Shown: one piece after another, positions 54,505-64,000 of the stretch
Layout: every line of letters begins with the position of its first letter
Position numbering within the stretch: the first letter of the stretch is position 1
Source: Pegoplata infirma
Lineage: Eukaryota > Arthropoda > Insecta > Diptera > Anthomyiidae
Assembly (NCBI GenBank): GCA_963921195.1
Contig: OY992537.1
Span: 173,431,021-173,495,020, forward strand
Length of the DNA stretch: 64,000 bases
Direction: 5' to 3'
Translations under genes and position numbers: made by a program
Notes under the pieces: model-generated
The model's input: only the letters and a program-made list of their open reading frames with translations
Told to the model about the DNA's origin: nothing
Database searches by the model: none

Positions 54505-56237
54505 CACTCAAAATAATTACTCTGTTAAATACTCTGCAAAATGGCTGTAATCTCAATTCGACAGATATTTGACAAAGTTATCTGTCGAAATACAGATTTT
54601 AAAACGCCGCTGGAATGACAATTTTAAAAAGTTTTTTATAATAAAAATGTATGTTGTTATTTTTTTCCCAATTATTTCATGTGTTCCAGTTTGAAATCAA
54701 ATAAATTTAGCAAAAACTTTGTACATTTTCAGAAGTTTTAGAAAAACTTCTGGTCACATACCAAAATTTTACAGATAATTCTGTAAATTTACAGTTTTAT
54801 TTGACGAAATAATTTTACAAAAATTTACAAATATATGTAAAATTACAAAGTATTTATCTGTAAAATTGTAATTCCATTTAACTAATATTTTACTAGAAAC
54901 TACGTAATTTTACAGTTTTTTTGTCCAAACCATTTTAAAGAGTTTTCTTCGTAAAATAACAAAAAATCTTGCTGGTTGGAAATCTATACATAGTATTTTC
55001 AGAAGAGTATCTCTGTAATTTACAAAAAAAAAGAAGTAAATTTAAAATTTGGAAGCATTAAAGCAAGATGGTGTATTATGGCATTTCCCAATTGTCAACA
55101 ATATTTGCCAATTAAGTAAGGAGAAATTGATCAGGAATTCATAGTGACCGTTGTGTAAAAGCCATATCAAGCGCATTAAAAAATACCTATGTATATTAGC
55201 ATTGTTAAACGATTTCCCTTTAATTTTATAAAAGTGTTTATTAGAGCGACCCTACTCAAATGTGGCACTGAAAATTAGAAGTTTATGAAAAAAACGTGAG
55301 AACATATAGCGAGTTTGTAAATAATTTCTACAAAAATAAACATTCGCGGGCGAAACATTTAAGCGCATTTAAATGATGGCATTTGCCTTTATTTTGTGTC
55401 AAGTTATTACGTATCCATGCTTCTTGCAGATTACAGCCAAAGAAAATAAATGAATTCTTTTAGTTGCCACTTAAAAAGTGAATTTAAAACAGAAATTAAA
55501 AAATAACGTTTCGCGTGCGCACCATTGAAGTGCGGAATGCATTTAATTAGGCACATTTAAATTTTAGTTTTTCCTCTTAGTTTATGAAAGTACTAAAAGG
55601 AAACATAATTTTCACATTTAAAAAGCCCCTGGTCAAATCGTCGTTAATTAATTTATAAAAACCTCGGTCAACATCTACCGCTTAAATGCGTCATTAAATA
55701 TGTGAGCTTTACTAATTTAAAATATACCTAATACGCAAAGAATAATTTTTATGGCTTGTCAGACTATTAATGTCTTTGAAGCAGAGAAGCTCTGGAGTCA
55801 TAAACGCAAAGTTAAACAAAATGAAAAACGTCGTTGAATGACAACTTTTAAAAAGTTTTTTTTTATTATAAATGTGTACGTTGTTATTTTTGTTCCAAAT
55901 TATTTCATGTGTTCAAGTTTGAAATCAAATAAATTTAACAAAAACTTTGTAAATTTTCAAAGTTTTTTTTTATAAATTTCTGGCATTTAACTAAAACTTT
56001 GTAAATTTACAAAGTTTTTTTGCACTCATAAATTGCATTTAACCAAAACTTTGTAAATCTGCAGAGTTTTTTGTTAAAATTGTAGTCGCTATTATCAACA
56101 TTTTTACAGATACTTCTTCTTCTTCGTAAGATCACAAAACATCTTGCTGGTTGGAAATCTATGGTATTTTGGAAATCTATGGTATTTTCTGGTCAGCGGA
56201 GTATCTATGTAATTTAACAGAGTGATTATTTTGAGTG
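54505..56237. mobile_element. 1.7-kb CACTCAAAATAATTACTCTG element
   Basis: Same ends as 39144-40146 (CACTCAAAATAATTACTCTG and AGTGATTATTTTGAGTG). Flanks are AA on the left and TA on the right, so no exact duplication is visible. The body has partly duplicated blocks (two copies of the GTTGTTATTTTT..ATTTCATGTG stretch, near 54655 and 55880), which accounts for the extra length. Many ACAAAGTTTT/TTTACAAAGT words. The stretch at 55870-55885 resembles the empty target of the palindromic element at 60939. Confidence 0.75.
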
Positions 56238-56517
56238 TAGACCAAATGGCTTTTGTGTAAGTAAAACCGTTGCCAAAATTTTTTCTTCAACAGCTTTTTA
56301 AACACACCGTAACACGGTTCGTTGAATTGCAGAAAGATGTAATTTCGTCAGTAATGAATAGCAACAAAATCAACTAATCTCAGCAGAGTCAATTTTAAGT
56401 TATGGGTTTGACAGCGGCACAGACCACGCTTAATACAAGCAATCTTTTCATGAGCCAAATTCATCCCGTTACGCAGTGTCCTTTCTTGTGGCAACCACGG
56501 TTATTCCTTTGAGACTA
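56238..56517. other. No gene recognised
   Basis: Unique-looking, slightly less AT-rich sequence (for example ACGCAGTGTCCTTTCTTGTG) without an open frame longer than a few dozen codons. It may belong to the decayed transposon gene whose pieces lie at 53.6-54.1 and 56.8-57.4 kb. Confidence 0.3.
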
Positions 56518-56744
56518 CACCAAAAAAAAAAACGTGGGTATTCAATTCTAAAAATTCAACTAATTTTAGTCCAAAAGGACCTAGTGCAGGAATTGGTAAC
56601 CAAAATTAAAATTTTTTATTAAAATTGTTCAAAACCAGTCAAAATTACTAATTTTAGTACTTTCACGATACTAAAATTAGTAACTTAGTAGATTTGGGTA
56701 GAAAATCACTTACTAAAACTTTTACTGTAGAATTTTTTGGAGTG
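56518..56744. mobile_element. 227-bp MITE, second copy, TA duplication
   Basis: Ends CACCAAAAAAAAAAACGTGGG-like on the left and GAATTTTTTGGAGTG on the right, TA at 56516-56517 and 56745-56746. Matches 20897-21125 over nearly its whole length. Confidence 0.85.
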
Positions 56745-56821
56745 TAGTTGATGTCTTAGGAAGAGTAATTTGGTGCAATAAAACTTACCAATTTTCAAGG
56801 TTTTGTCGACCTATAAAACTG

Positions 56822-57405
56822 GAATTCGTAAAGGAAACGAAAGAAGTTGTATTAAAAGAGGATGCTGAATTAAGCAAACAGATTGAAAAGCTGGAAAGCC
56901 TTACAATACAAATAGAAGAATTCACGGCAGTGGAAATAACATTCAGGATGAGTTTACCGAGATCGAAGGAAAAGTTTTAAATACTCTGACAGGTACCAAA
57001 TCAACACAATGTTGTCCCATATGTGTATCGTCTTTTATTAAAATTAAAGGTTATAAATCCGAAAGATTCCAGCCAAAGGAAACAAACTTAAAATATGGTA
57101 TAAGTCCATTACACTGCCACATTAAGTTTTTTTACATTTTTACTACTATAAAAGCGACATTAAAAAGTGGAGAATAACAGACAATGGGGATAAGGAGAAT
57201 GTAAAGGCATGAAAAGAGCGCATTCAAAACGAATTTTGGTCCTAGCTTGCAGTCCGTGTTGATATGCCAAAAGTAGGAGGATTTGTATTAACAAACGATG
57301 GCAACACCTCTCGACGTATGTTCCTAGATCATACAAAATTTGCTGAAGTAACTAAGATTGACATTCAAATCATTTTCCGTTCAAAAATTATTCAGCAAAA
57401 CATAT
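56822..57405 (+). pseudogene. Decayed zinc-knuckle/DGNT-motif gene fragment
   Basis: Successive plus-strand frames read EFVKETKEVVLKEDAELSKQ (56822 onward), then after a frameshift LNTLTGTKSTQCCPICVSSF, then GISPLHCHIKFF, after another shift YYKSDIKKWRITDNGD, a stop at about 57211, a second stop near 57244, and VRVDMPKVGGFVLTNDGNTS to 57405. The CPIC pair, the PLH..IKFF block, KKWR and NDGNTSRR occur in this order in a multicopy family of unnamed insect and cnidarian proteins (recollection). At least two frameshifts and two stops make it a pseudogene. It may be the 3' part of the same gene as 53594-54146, separated by TIR insertions. Confidence 0.65.
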
Positions 57406-57619
57406 AGTAATTGGAATTTCTAAGTAGTTCAACACTATAAAAATAGTGGTAAGGTTGTAAAAACAGGCTCCGAATTCAAATATCTGCTTTGCTGGAATAT
57501 GATATTGAATTCAAGTGTAATTCAAGTAAAAATCAAGCAAGGACTGGAAAATGGGATATAATGTACATTTGATTTATTTTTGAACTGTACTTAAAATTTT
57601 CGAAAACTAACGCCTAATG

Positions 57620-57795
57620 CAGTGGTGCGCACACACATACTACAACATTTATGCTTGTGTGGGTAGTAGCAAGCGAAAAGTCAACAAATTTGCTCAAGCA
57701 ACAGGATTTTATAGTGTACGTGTGTCAATAGCGCACAAACAGCATTTTTTAGCCTATTCCCGCGGGAATAGGAATTACAAAAATGTCCATCACTG
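57620..57795. mobile_element. 176-bp hAT-like MITE
   Basis: Left end CAGTGGTGCGCACACAC, right end (reverse) CAGTGATGGACATTTT, exact 8-bp duplication GCCTAATG (57612-57619, 57796-57803). Contains CCTATTCCCGCGGGAATAGG, a perfect 20-bp palindrome. The 63-aa frame across it is not a gene. Confidence 0.9.
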
Positions 57796-57803
57796 GCCTA
57801 ATG

Positions 57804-58397
57804 ACTAAATTAACAAAAACAAATTGAATGACCAAACTAAAAAATAAAATAATTTCACGAACAATTGAGCTGAATGAACGAAAAGAGCTGAAATAAACGA
57901 ACTAGATAAACCTCTCAGTTAGTGAATTGCTCACACAAAATAGGACTTTATTTAGTAAAAATGAGACCTCTTGATTTCAAATCTGCAATCCAAATTTTTC
58001 TAACGCATACCGTTTTTGAAATATTGGCGTTTGAAAAATTCCAACTCCATTGTTACGCACTAATATTCTAAATAAATCACACTAAAATTTTCAAACGCGA
58101 ATATCTCGACAACTGACAACATGATACAAAAATTCTGATTGCAGTCTTGGAAGGAGGCCCATTTTGTGTGTAATCAAGTCCTATATTGTGGAAGCACCGT
58201 AAGAACACGTAACAGTGGACCGCCAAAAGTGCAAAAAATTGTTTTTTTTGGCTTTTAAACAGCGAATGTTTTAAAAACGGTAAGTGCTAAAAAATTTGGA
58301 TGGCAGATTTCAAATCAGGAGAATCAAATCTGTAAGGACCAGTTACAAAATTTTACTGGGAGGTTTTTGGTGTTGCAAAAAAGAATTAAATAACAAC
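57804..58397. other. No gene recognised; probably 5' part of the hAT element
   Basis: Two imperfect inverse stretches (AAATATTGGCGTTTGAAAAATT near 58018 and CAAACGCGAATATCTCGACA near 58097) suggest an old inverted repeat. Bases 58260-58397 precede the BED-like fragment of the hAT pseudogene and may encode its decayed N terminus; I could not read a clean frame. Confidence 0.35.
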
Positions 58398-58463
58398 CGA
58401 TATTTTCATTTGAAGCTGCATTTGGAAAAATACATAATTTAGTATTTGAAAATAAAAAAGGTA

Positions 58464-59354
58464 CACTCAAAAAAAAAAACTGTAATGTTAGCAAAAAAAG
58501 CTTGTAAACCTACAAGAAAATTTGCTGATTTTGAACCCACAATTTTTTTGCTAAAGTTAGCAAAAATGTTTTGCCAATAATTAGTTAACTAAATATTTTT
58601 TTTTTTTTTGAACTTAGTTTATACACATCTGAGGACCCCATTGGGTTCGGATCCGATAGGTCCAGACCCCGATGGGACTAGACCTAGTTGGGTTCCTTAA
58701 AAATCGTCATAGTTTTTGATCCAAAATTTGTGTCCGTATCGTCTACCTTGCTTAGTTTTTGAGATACGTGATTATAGGGGACCACTGGGGTCTTGAGAAT
58801 TAAAAAACTCGATAACTTCAAAAATATTACTCCGAGAGCTTTTGACTATTTTGCGGTCTTGTTCTACGTGTTGAGAGCTACAAAAACGCTTTTGGACCTT
58901 TTGTTGTGTCGGCAATATTTACCGAGATATGAGCATTTTAAAATTTTCGGGAATGCTAACTTTTTTGGATCCAAAGTTAGGGCCCATTAGGGTCCACACA
59001 TGTGAAGAGGACCGGCGATACTATGGAGTTTCTAAGAACCAAAAATGGCCTCCATTTTGCTCTATCTGGCTTAGTTTCCGAGATAGCGCCATTTTAAGTT
59101 TTCTGAAAATAGAAAAAAATTTACCATTTATTTTGCTAATATTAGCAAAAAATCTTGTAAAAATGTAGTCAACTCAATTTCAAATTTAGCAAAAGAAATT
59201 AGTTCAAAGTTTGTTTTAAATTGCTAATGTGCTAAATGAAGTTTACAAGAATTTTTTGCTAACATGCTAATCTCAACTAAAAATTTGCTAAAAGTTAGCT
59301 AACTAGCGTTGGCAAAAAAAAATTAGTAAATCTACTAACGTATTTTTTTGAGTG
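58464..59354. mobile_element. 891-bp CACTCAAAAAAAAA element, TA duplication
   Basis: Ends CACTCAAAAAAAAAAAC and CGTATTTTTTTGAGTG, TA on both sides (58462-58463, 59355-59356). Subterminal parts are full of TTAGCAAAAA/TTTTGCTAA words. The centre (58625-59105) contains two related GAGATA..ATTTT units with GGACCCCATTGGGTTCGGAT near 58632. It cuts the hAT pseudogene frame. Frames at 58793-59168 lie in this centre and match nothing I know. Confidence 0.85.
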
Positions 59355-59575
59355 TAAGAACAGTTATTAAACAAAGCCTATTAAATGTGATCTCAGCAAA
59401 AAAAATATCCATCAAATCGTATATAGGGTTAGTGACTGATTGTGCGATACCTTTTAATGTACTAAACTTCACCCATATGAGGAACATATTGGATCCTATA
59501 GTTAAAGGTAGCAAGAAAGATAGTGGAACAATGCACTGTTTAAATGCAGGCAATTGCAAAAAGACACACTAGTAA

Positions 59576-60170
59576 CAAAAAATGTCATAGAAGTTATATC
59601 AAATGAGTGTGCTAACCAATCAATTTCTCTAAAAAATTGATAGCGCAACCAGATTAACGCGAAACATTTTTGGTAAGTACATCAGCGCAATTTATAAAAG
59701 ATGCCAAATTCAAGTCAAGAACTTTGTGCATGTTAGAGTTGAAAGGTATCACGATTCTAGTTTTCAAATTTTAATAATTTATGGAAAAATGTAACCACGT
59801 AAATATGGAAACAAGGTCGGATGTATGTACCTAATTTTTCCCCAAATCCACCCACGAACACACTGGCGACTTGATAGTATTAGTACGGTAAAGGCTCTTC
59901 GGGCTTGGGTGTTCGTTCGTTGCCGTGGCATTACTTGGCGTGACACAAATAATGTACCAGTGTTGCTGAATCTCCGAAGCCTTTATCTCAGGTCTGGATG
60001 GCATGCCTGAGAATTTCTCACCTAAAAACCATGGTAACTGTTAAATAGGTTCATGTTACCTCTTTGATTTTTATTTCCCTACTCCGCCATTTAATCAAAC
60101 CCAAAACTTCAAGTGTTCGAAAAATACATTGTCGTTTATTTTTTTAATGATCTATCTTTAAACTTATAAC
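59576..60170. other. Probable decayed hAT coding sequence; no intact frame
   Basis: Directly after piece 2 of the hAT pseudogene the bases to about 59740 still have a coding-like composition (NVIEVISNECANQSISLKN can be read from 59581), then stops accumulate. The 61-aa frame at 59825-60010 has no recognisable motif. No other feature seen. Confidence 0.35.
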
Positions 60171-60753
60171 CAGGGAAACCAAAAATATGCTCTAAAAACA
60201 CGTTTTATGCGCTTAAAAAATGCCCTTAAAAACAGAAAACATGCTCTAAAAACCATAAAAATATGCTCTTAAAAAAATATTTTGCAGTGTTTTTTACAAT
60301 TTGTTACAGATTAGACGTTATGTGCGGTAGTTAGAGGGTTAAGTATGTTCTACAAAAATATTTGCCTTAATATTTTCTACCAAGTTCCTGAATATACCCA
60401 GATCTAAAAAAAAAACTTAGTTTCATATGAAGCAAGAACAGGCCAAAGGGGAATCAATCGTCACAATTCCGAAATTATTGAAAAAAAAACATCCTTGTTG
60501 AATAAAAAATAATAAAATAATAAAAAAAAAATAAAAAATTTTTAAAATAAATGTCGTAAATAAATTTGGAAATGAATGCTATAAAAATTAAAAAAAAAAA
60601 TGCTCTTAAACCTAAAATATGCAAAAATATGCTCCTTAGGCTAAAATCTGCTCTAACAAATCGATGCCAGATTTCTAAAAAACTTCTGAAATGGATCTAT
60701 ATCAATAAAATACACAGGAAAAAACATGATACTGCATATTTTTGGGTTCCCTG
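60171..60753. mobile_element. 583-bp hAT-like element (CAGGGAAACCAAAAATATGC)
   Basis: Ends CAGGGAAACCAAAAATATGC and the inverse GCATATTTTTGGGTTCCCTG, exact 8-bp duplication CTTATAAC (60163-60170, 60754-60761). Each side has tandem AAAATATGCTCTAAAAAC-type words. No transposase; the 64-aa frame inside is a repeat reading. Confidence 0.92.
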
Positions 60754-60761
60754 CTTATAAC

Positions 60762-62637
60762 CAAAATTATTCTTAACTGAATATAATACACTAAATTCAC
60801 AACTTACAAATCTAGGGTGGAAAACGTTCGCGTGCGCAACATTTAAGCGGGCGCATTTAAATGATTGCATTTGCCTTTATTTTGTGTCAAGTTATTACTT
60901 ATCCATGCTAAAAAGTTTTGTTTATTATCAATGTGTATTAGGGCGTTTCATCAAAAACTTTTTTTTGGATTTTTGCAACTCTTGAAGCGGAATATGAATT
61001 CTTATGGCCTAAAAGATTTTTGAGATTTTTTTCAGATTTTTGGAATGTCGGGATCAACTCGCTCAAATCGATTTTATCAAAAAAATGAGGTTATGAAACA
61101 TAATTTTTTTTTATTTTTTGTTCTCTGGTGCCTTTTTTTAACAAACCTGGATATAATACTTCTAAATGTTGCTAGCCTCCTAAAAAAAATATTCGCGGTC
61201 AAAATAATAAGTTCATGGGTCACTAAGATGACCTTTAAAGTAAAAATTCAGAATTTCCCGTGTTCCAACCTTAATAATTTGAGAAATATGCAATATATGA
61301 ACGTAATGATGAATCCGTTAGATAGGTCTTTCTAATACCTTTAATTTAAAACCAAAATGACATTTGTCACTTTAGCAGAAATATTAAAAAACTAAGATAA
61401 ACTCATTTTTTCCCCCATTTTACAGAAAATCGAAGGGAATCCATTAGTAGTTTTTTTATAAAGTTGAAATAATAAAATTAAAAGAAGTTTTTTTGATTGC
61501 AATTAGTGTTTCCAAACCGGAAAACCGGGTTTTTGTCAAACTGGTTTTTTTGACAAAAAACCGGTTTTTGGGTTAACCGGCTTGGAAACACTAACTACAA
61601 TCTATAAAAAGTCTTTAAAAGTTATTATTTTAACTTTACAAAAATGAGAAAATGAGTTTTTCCCAGTTTTTTATTTTTTTTAACACTTCTACAAAAGTGA
61701 CAATAGTCAGATTGGTTTTAAATGAAAGGTGTTTTAAAGACCTATCTAACGGATTCAACATCACGTTCATACATAGCTTATTTCTCGAATTTTTGAGGTT
61801 AAAACACGGGAAATTCTGAATTTTTACTTTTAAGGTCATCTTAGTGACCCTTGAACTTATAATTTTGACAGCGAGTATTTTTTTATGAGGCTAGCAACAT
61901 TTAGAAGTAATGTATCCAGTTTTGTAAAAAAAAGGCACCAGGGGAAAAAAATAAAATGATGTTTCATAACCTCATTTTTTGGATAAAATCGATTTGAGCG
62001 AGTTGATCCCGACCTTCCAAAAATCTGAAAAAAATCTCAAAAATCTTTTAGGCCATAAGAATTCATATCCCGCTTCAAGAGTTGCAAAAATCCAAAAAAA
62101 AGTTTTTGATGAAACGCCCTAATGTGTATGTTGTTCCCAATTATTTCATGTGCTTAAGTTTAAAATCAAATAAATTTAACAAAAACTTGGTAAGTTTTCA
62201 GTTTTTTTATACATTTTTGGCCATTTAACTAAAATTTTGTAAATTTTTTTTTTTTTTTTTGTAAATTTTCTTAAAGTATACCATCTTTCAGGTAATTTAA
62301 AACGCTTTTCAAACAGGGTTTAAAATATTTGGAAATTTTTTTGAAGAGATTTTTATTTGAAAACTGTTATTACAGAGCAATAAGTAAAATTACAGATGAA
62401 ATTTTGTATTTTGGTTACGACAAAAAAGTATTTTTCTAAAATCTGTATTTTAACAAAAAAAACTCTGTTTATTGTCTGTAAAATAAAGATCACAACGTAA
62501 AATTACAGATAAAATTTTGTTTTTCGGTTACAAGCAAATTCAAAGTATTTTCTTAAAATTTGTACTCCAGGAGATAACTTTGTCAAATATCTGTCGAATT
62601 GAAATTACAGTAATTTTACAGAGTAATTATTTTGAGT
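60762..62637. mobile_element. Left-truncated CACTCAAAATAATT element, split by a palindrome
   Basis: From about 60830 the sequence (TTCGCGTGCGCAACATTTAA, CATTTGCCTTTATTTTGTGT) matches the interior of 39144-40146 and 54505-56237; it resumes after 62130 and ends ACAGAGTAATTATTTTGAGT at 62637. The left terminal repeat is absent. The palindromic hAT-like element 60939-62121 interrupts it. Confidence 0.75.
60939..62121. mobile_element. Palindromic hAT-like element, copy 2
   Basis: Ends TAGGGCGTTTCATCAAAAAC inverted, exact 8-bp duplication ATGTGTAT (60931-60938, 62122-62129). Close copy of 50510-51740, 48 bp shorter mainly through small deletions near 61640. Carries the same 89-90 bp CCGG hairpin (61504-61593). 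The 96-aa plus and 67-aa minus frames are arm sequence also present in copy 1. Confidence 0.92.
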
Positions 62638-62664
62638 ATTATTAACAATTTTCTTTCATTGTTA

Positions 62665-63126
62665 CCCAGCAAAAAAAGTGCGGAGTACTTCTCAGTGGAG
62701 TGCTTTAAAACTACAACAAATGTAATGAAATACAACAAAAATAACAAAAAACACAAGAAAAAAACACACAAACAGTTTTTTCTACTCCATAAAAAGTTGT
62801 TATTCAGCACTTAACTCATTACCTTCCGCGACACTCCCATACAAAAGTAAGTAGATATTCAGTAGATAAGAAGTACTCCGAGCTTTCAAACAACTTCCAA
62901 CTACTTCCACGGAGTAGTTCTTATCTACTGAATATCTACTTACATTTGTATGGAGGTGTCGCGATAGGTAATGAATTAAGTGCTGAATATCTATGTATTC
63001 TGGAGTAGAAAAAACTGTTTGTGTATTTTTGTCTTGTGTTTTTTGTTATTTTTGTTGTATTTCATTACATTTGTTATAGTTTTAAAGCACTCCACTGAGA
63101 AGTGGTAATGACTTTTTTTTGCAGGG
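62665..63126. mobile_element. 462-bp palindromic MITE (CCCWGCAAAAAAA), TA duplication
   Basis: Ends CCCAGCAAAAAAAGT and ACTTTTTTTTTGCAGGG, TA at 62663-62664 and 63127-63128. The halves pair nearly throughout, including AGTAGATATTCAGTAGATAA against its complement and a CTACTCCAT/ATGGAG region, with centre near 62890. It sits inside the hAT pseudogene region. Confidence 0.85.
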
Positions 63127-63574
63127 TAGTCAAAGTGTTATATTCATAATGGGATTTTGTAAAAAAAAAAATAATTTTGTTTAATGTGATCTGCTAACTT
63201 AGCAGTGATTATACAAAATTGGCGCAGTGCATAGTTTCGTCGGCAGCGAGTACTCCAAAAAACGTAGCGCTCGCTCAAGGAAAAGTTTAACTTAATGTTA
63301 GTCAACAAAATGATTCCACTGGACACAGATATTTTTGGAAATTGGAAAACTAAACCTGTAGATGATGATGGCCTAAAAAAATAATGTACGTAACACTTGC
63401 CGTACCAGCAACACAGGTTTCAGTTGAGCGAATTTTAATCGCATTAGCATTACCTTTGACGAAACTTAGATGTAAGTTAAGCAATTCGCGCTGAATAATT
63501 TATTGGTGACTAAATTAAACTTTACTGAATTAGATTCAAAGCAATTAGTGTATACCGATCAGCTCGCAGAATAA

Positions 63575-64000
63575 CCTGTAAGTACTTTTATATTGGAGAA
63601 TTGCTTTTATGTTAAACTCAATTAAAAAATCTGTAAAATGACTTTCAATTTAGAATAAATAATTTTTTAACAGATTTATCTGCTGAAATAAATATTTTAA
63701 CAGAATTCTCCGCCATTCAATTTCTGAAAACAAAAATTTCATAAATAGATCTCGCCTAAATGCGTCACAAAATATGCAAGCTTTAAGAATGCAATTCATT
63801 TATTCTTCTTTTTCTTTCTTTTTTTCTGTTGTACGTATCAATCAAAAACACTTAAACTTCGCATGAAAAAAAAATCAAATAAAGATACTTAAAAATTGTC
63901 AACTACTTGAAAAAGTTTTCCAAATATTAAAAATTTTATAGTATAATAATTGTGTGTTAAATTTATAGTGTTTGTTCCGCGACGTTATAAAAAAATGGTT
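63575..64000. other. No gene; scrap of the CACTCAAAATAATT family
   Basis: At about 63615-63720 words such as TCTGTAAAATGACT and TTTAACAGAATTCTCCG, and GCCTAAATGCGTCACAAAATATG at 63754-63776, resemble parts of 54505-56237. The remainder is AT-rich and unassigned; the right end of the decayed hAT element may lie here but I see no terminal repeat. Confidence 0.4.

Larger units (their letters stand above)
58398..63574 (+). pseudogene. hAT transposase pseudogene in three pieces
   Basis: Piece 1 (58398-58463) reads RYFHLKLHLEKY, like the end of a BED zinc finger, with one stop after it. Piece 2 (59355-59575) continues the same frame once the MITE at 58464-59354 is removed: VIKQSLLNVISAKK, then IGLVTDCAIPFNVLNFTHMR, which fits the DCxxPFNxxxSxxF core near the DUF659 part of hAT proteins. 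Piece 3 (63300-63574) has WKTKPVDDDG, then VTLAVPATQVSVERILIALA and LPLTKLRCKLSNSR (frameshift) ALNNLLVTKLN, the hAT C-terminal dimerisation region with its VPAT..SVER signature, and a terminal stop. All three are on one strand and in family order; the gaps are filled by later insertions. Middle domains with the catalytic core are not recognisable. Confidence 0.8.

Noticed and set aside
1..64000. LTR retrotransposons
   Set aside because: I found no pair of long direct repeats with TG..CA ends and a 4-6 bp duplication, and no gag/pol-like frame; the long repeats here are inverted or tandem.

Overview
The window looks like AT-rich, gene-poor heterochromatin of a fly (Diptera, Brachycera; a calyptrate/muscoid fly is my guess). 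The reasons are: nested transposable elements almost throughout, satellite DNA, elements of the dipteran mini-me/DINE type with (GTCY)n runs and TATACCCT ends, a Tc1-type IR/DR transposon, and many hAT-like elements with 8-bp target-site duplications (TSDs). I see no intact protein-coding gene, rRNA, tRNA or CRISPR array. Most open frames are chance readings of palindromes, poly-A/T runs or satellites. The species and every family assignment are inference. The TSDs, inverted repeats and paralogous empty sites were read directly from the sequence.

Layout. 1-752: 523-bp tandem repeat. 1.7-7.9 kb: old array of ~29-bp units containing CTATAG palindromes, invaded by a TIR MITE, a 2.1-kb palindrome and a hAT-like element. 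7.9-12.2 kb: foldback with a mini-me-like element and a hAT-like MITE in its loop. 12.2-15.0 kb: 2.75-kb palindromic element. 15-17.8 kb: composite of elements with CCCGAGTAAAAAA ends. 18-23.7 kb: two copies of a 600-bp element with TAA duplications and a 2.2-kb hAT-like element with further nesting. 23.7-25.5 kb: TA-flanked element with an internal 35-bp satellite. 26.0-29.8 kb: four-level nest of CCCGAG elements with a poly-A retro-insertion. 29.8-51.9 kb: two opposed copies of one CCCGAG element. The second is split by a 13.6-kb Tc1/mariner element (36889-50492) whose interior holds an inverted duplication of a dead transposase, one arm of a large foldback, exon-like sequence and ~7.2 kb of 35-bp satellite that reverses orientation once. 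52-57.4 kb: another mini-me-like element and remnants of an unnamed transposon-type gene. 58.3-63.6 kb: one hAT transposase pseudogene broken into three pieces by nested insertions.

There is no operon or pathway. The relations that matter are chronological. At least eight insertions can be ordered because an uninterrupted copy of the target lies elsewhere in the window (for example 16515-16545 shows the empty site of the Tc1 element). A 35-bp unit built from two perfect palindromes recurs, degenerate or amplified, in several unrelated element contexts. Long palindromes are so common that transcription of almost any part would give double-stranded RNA.
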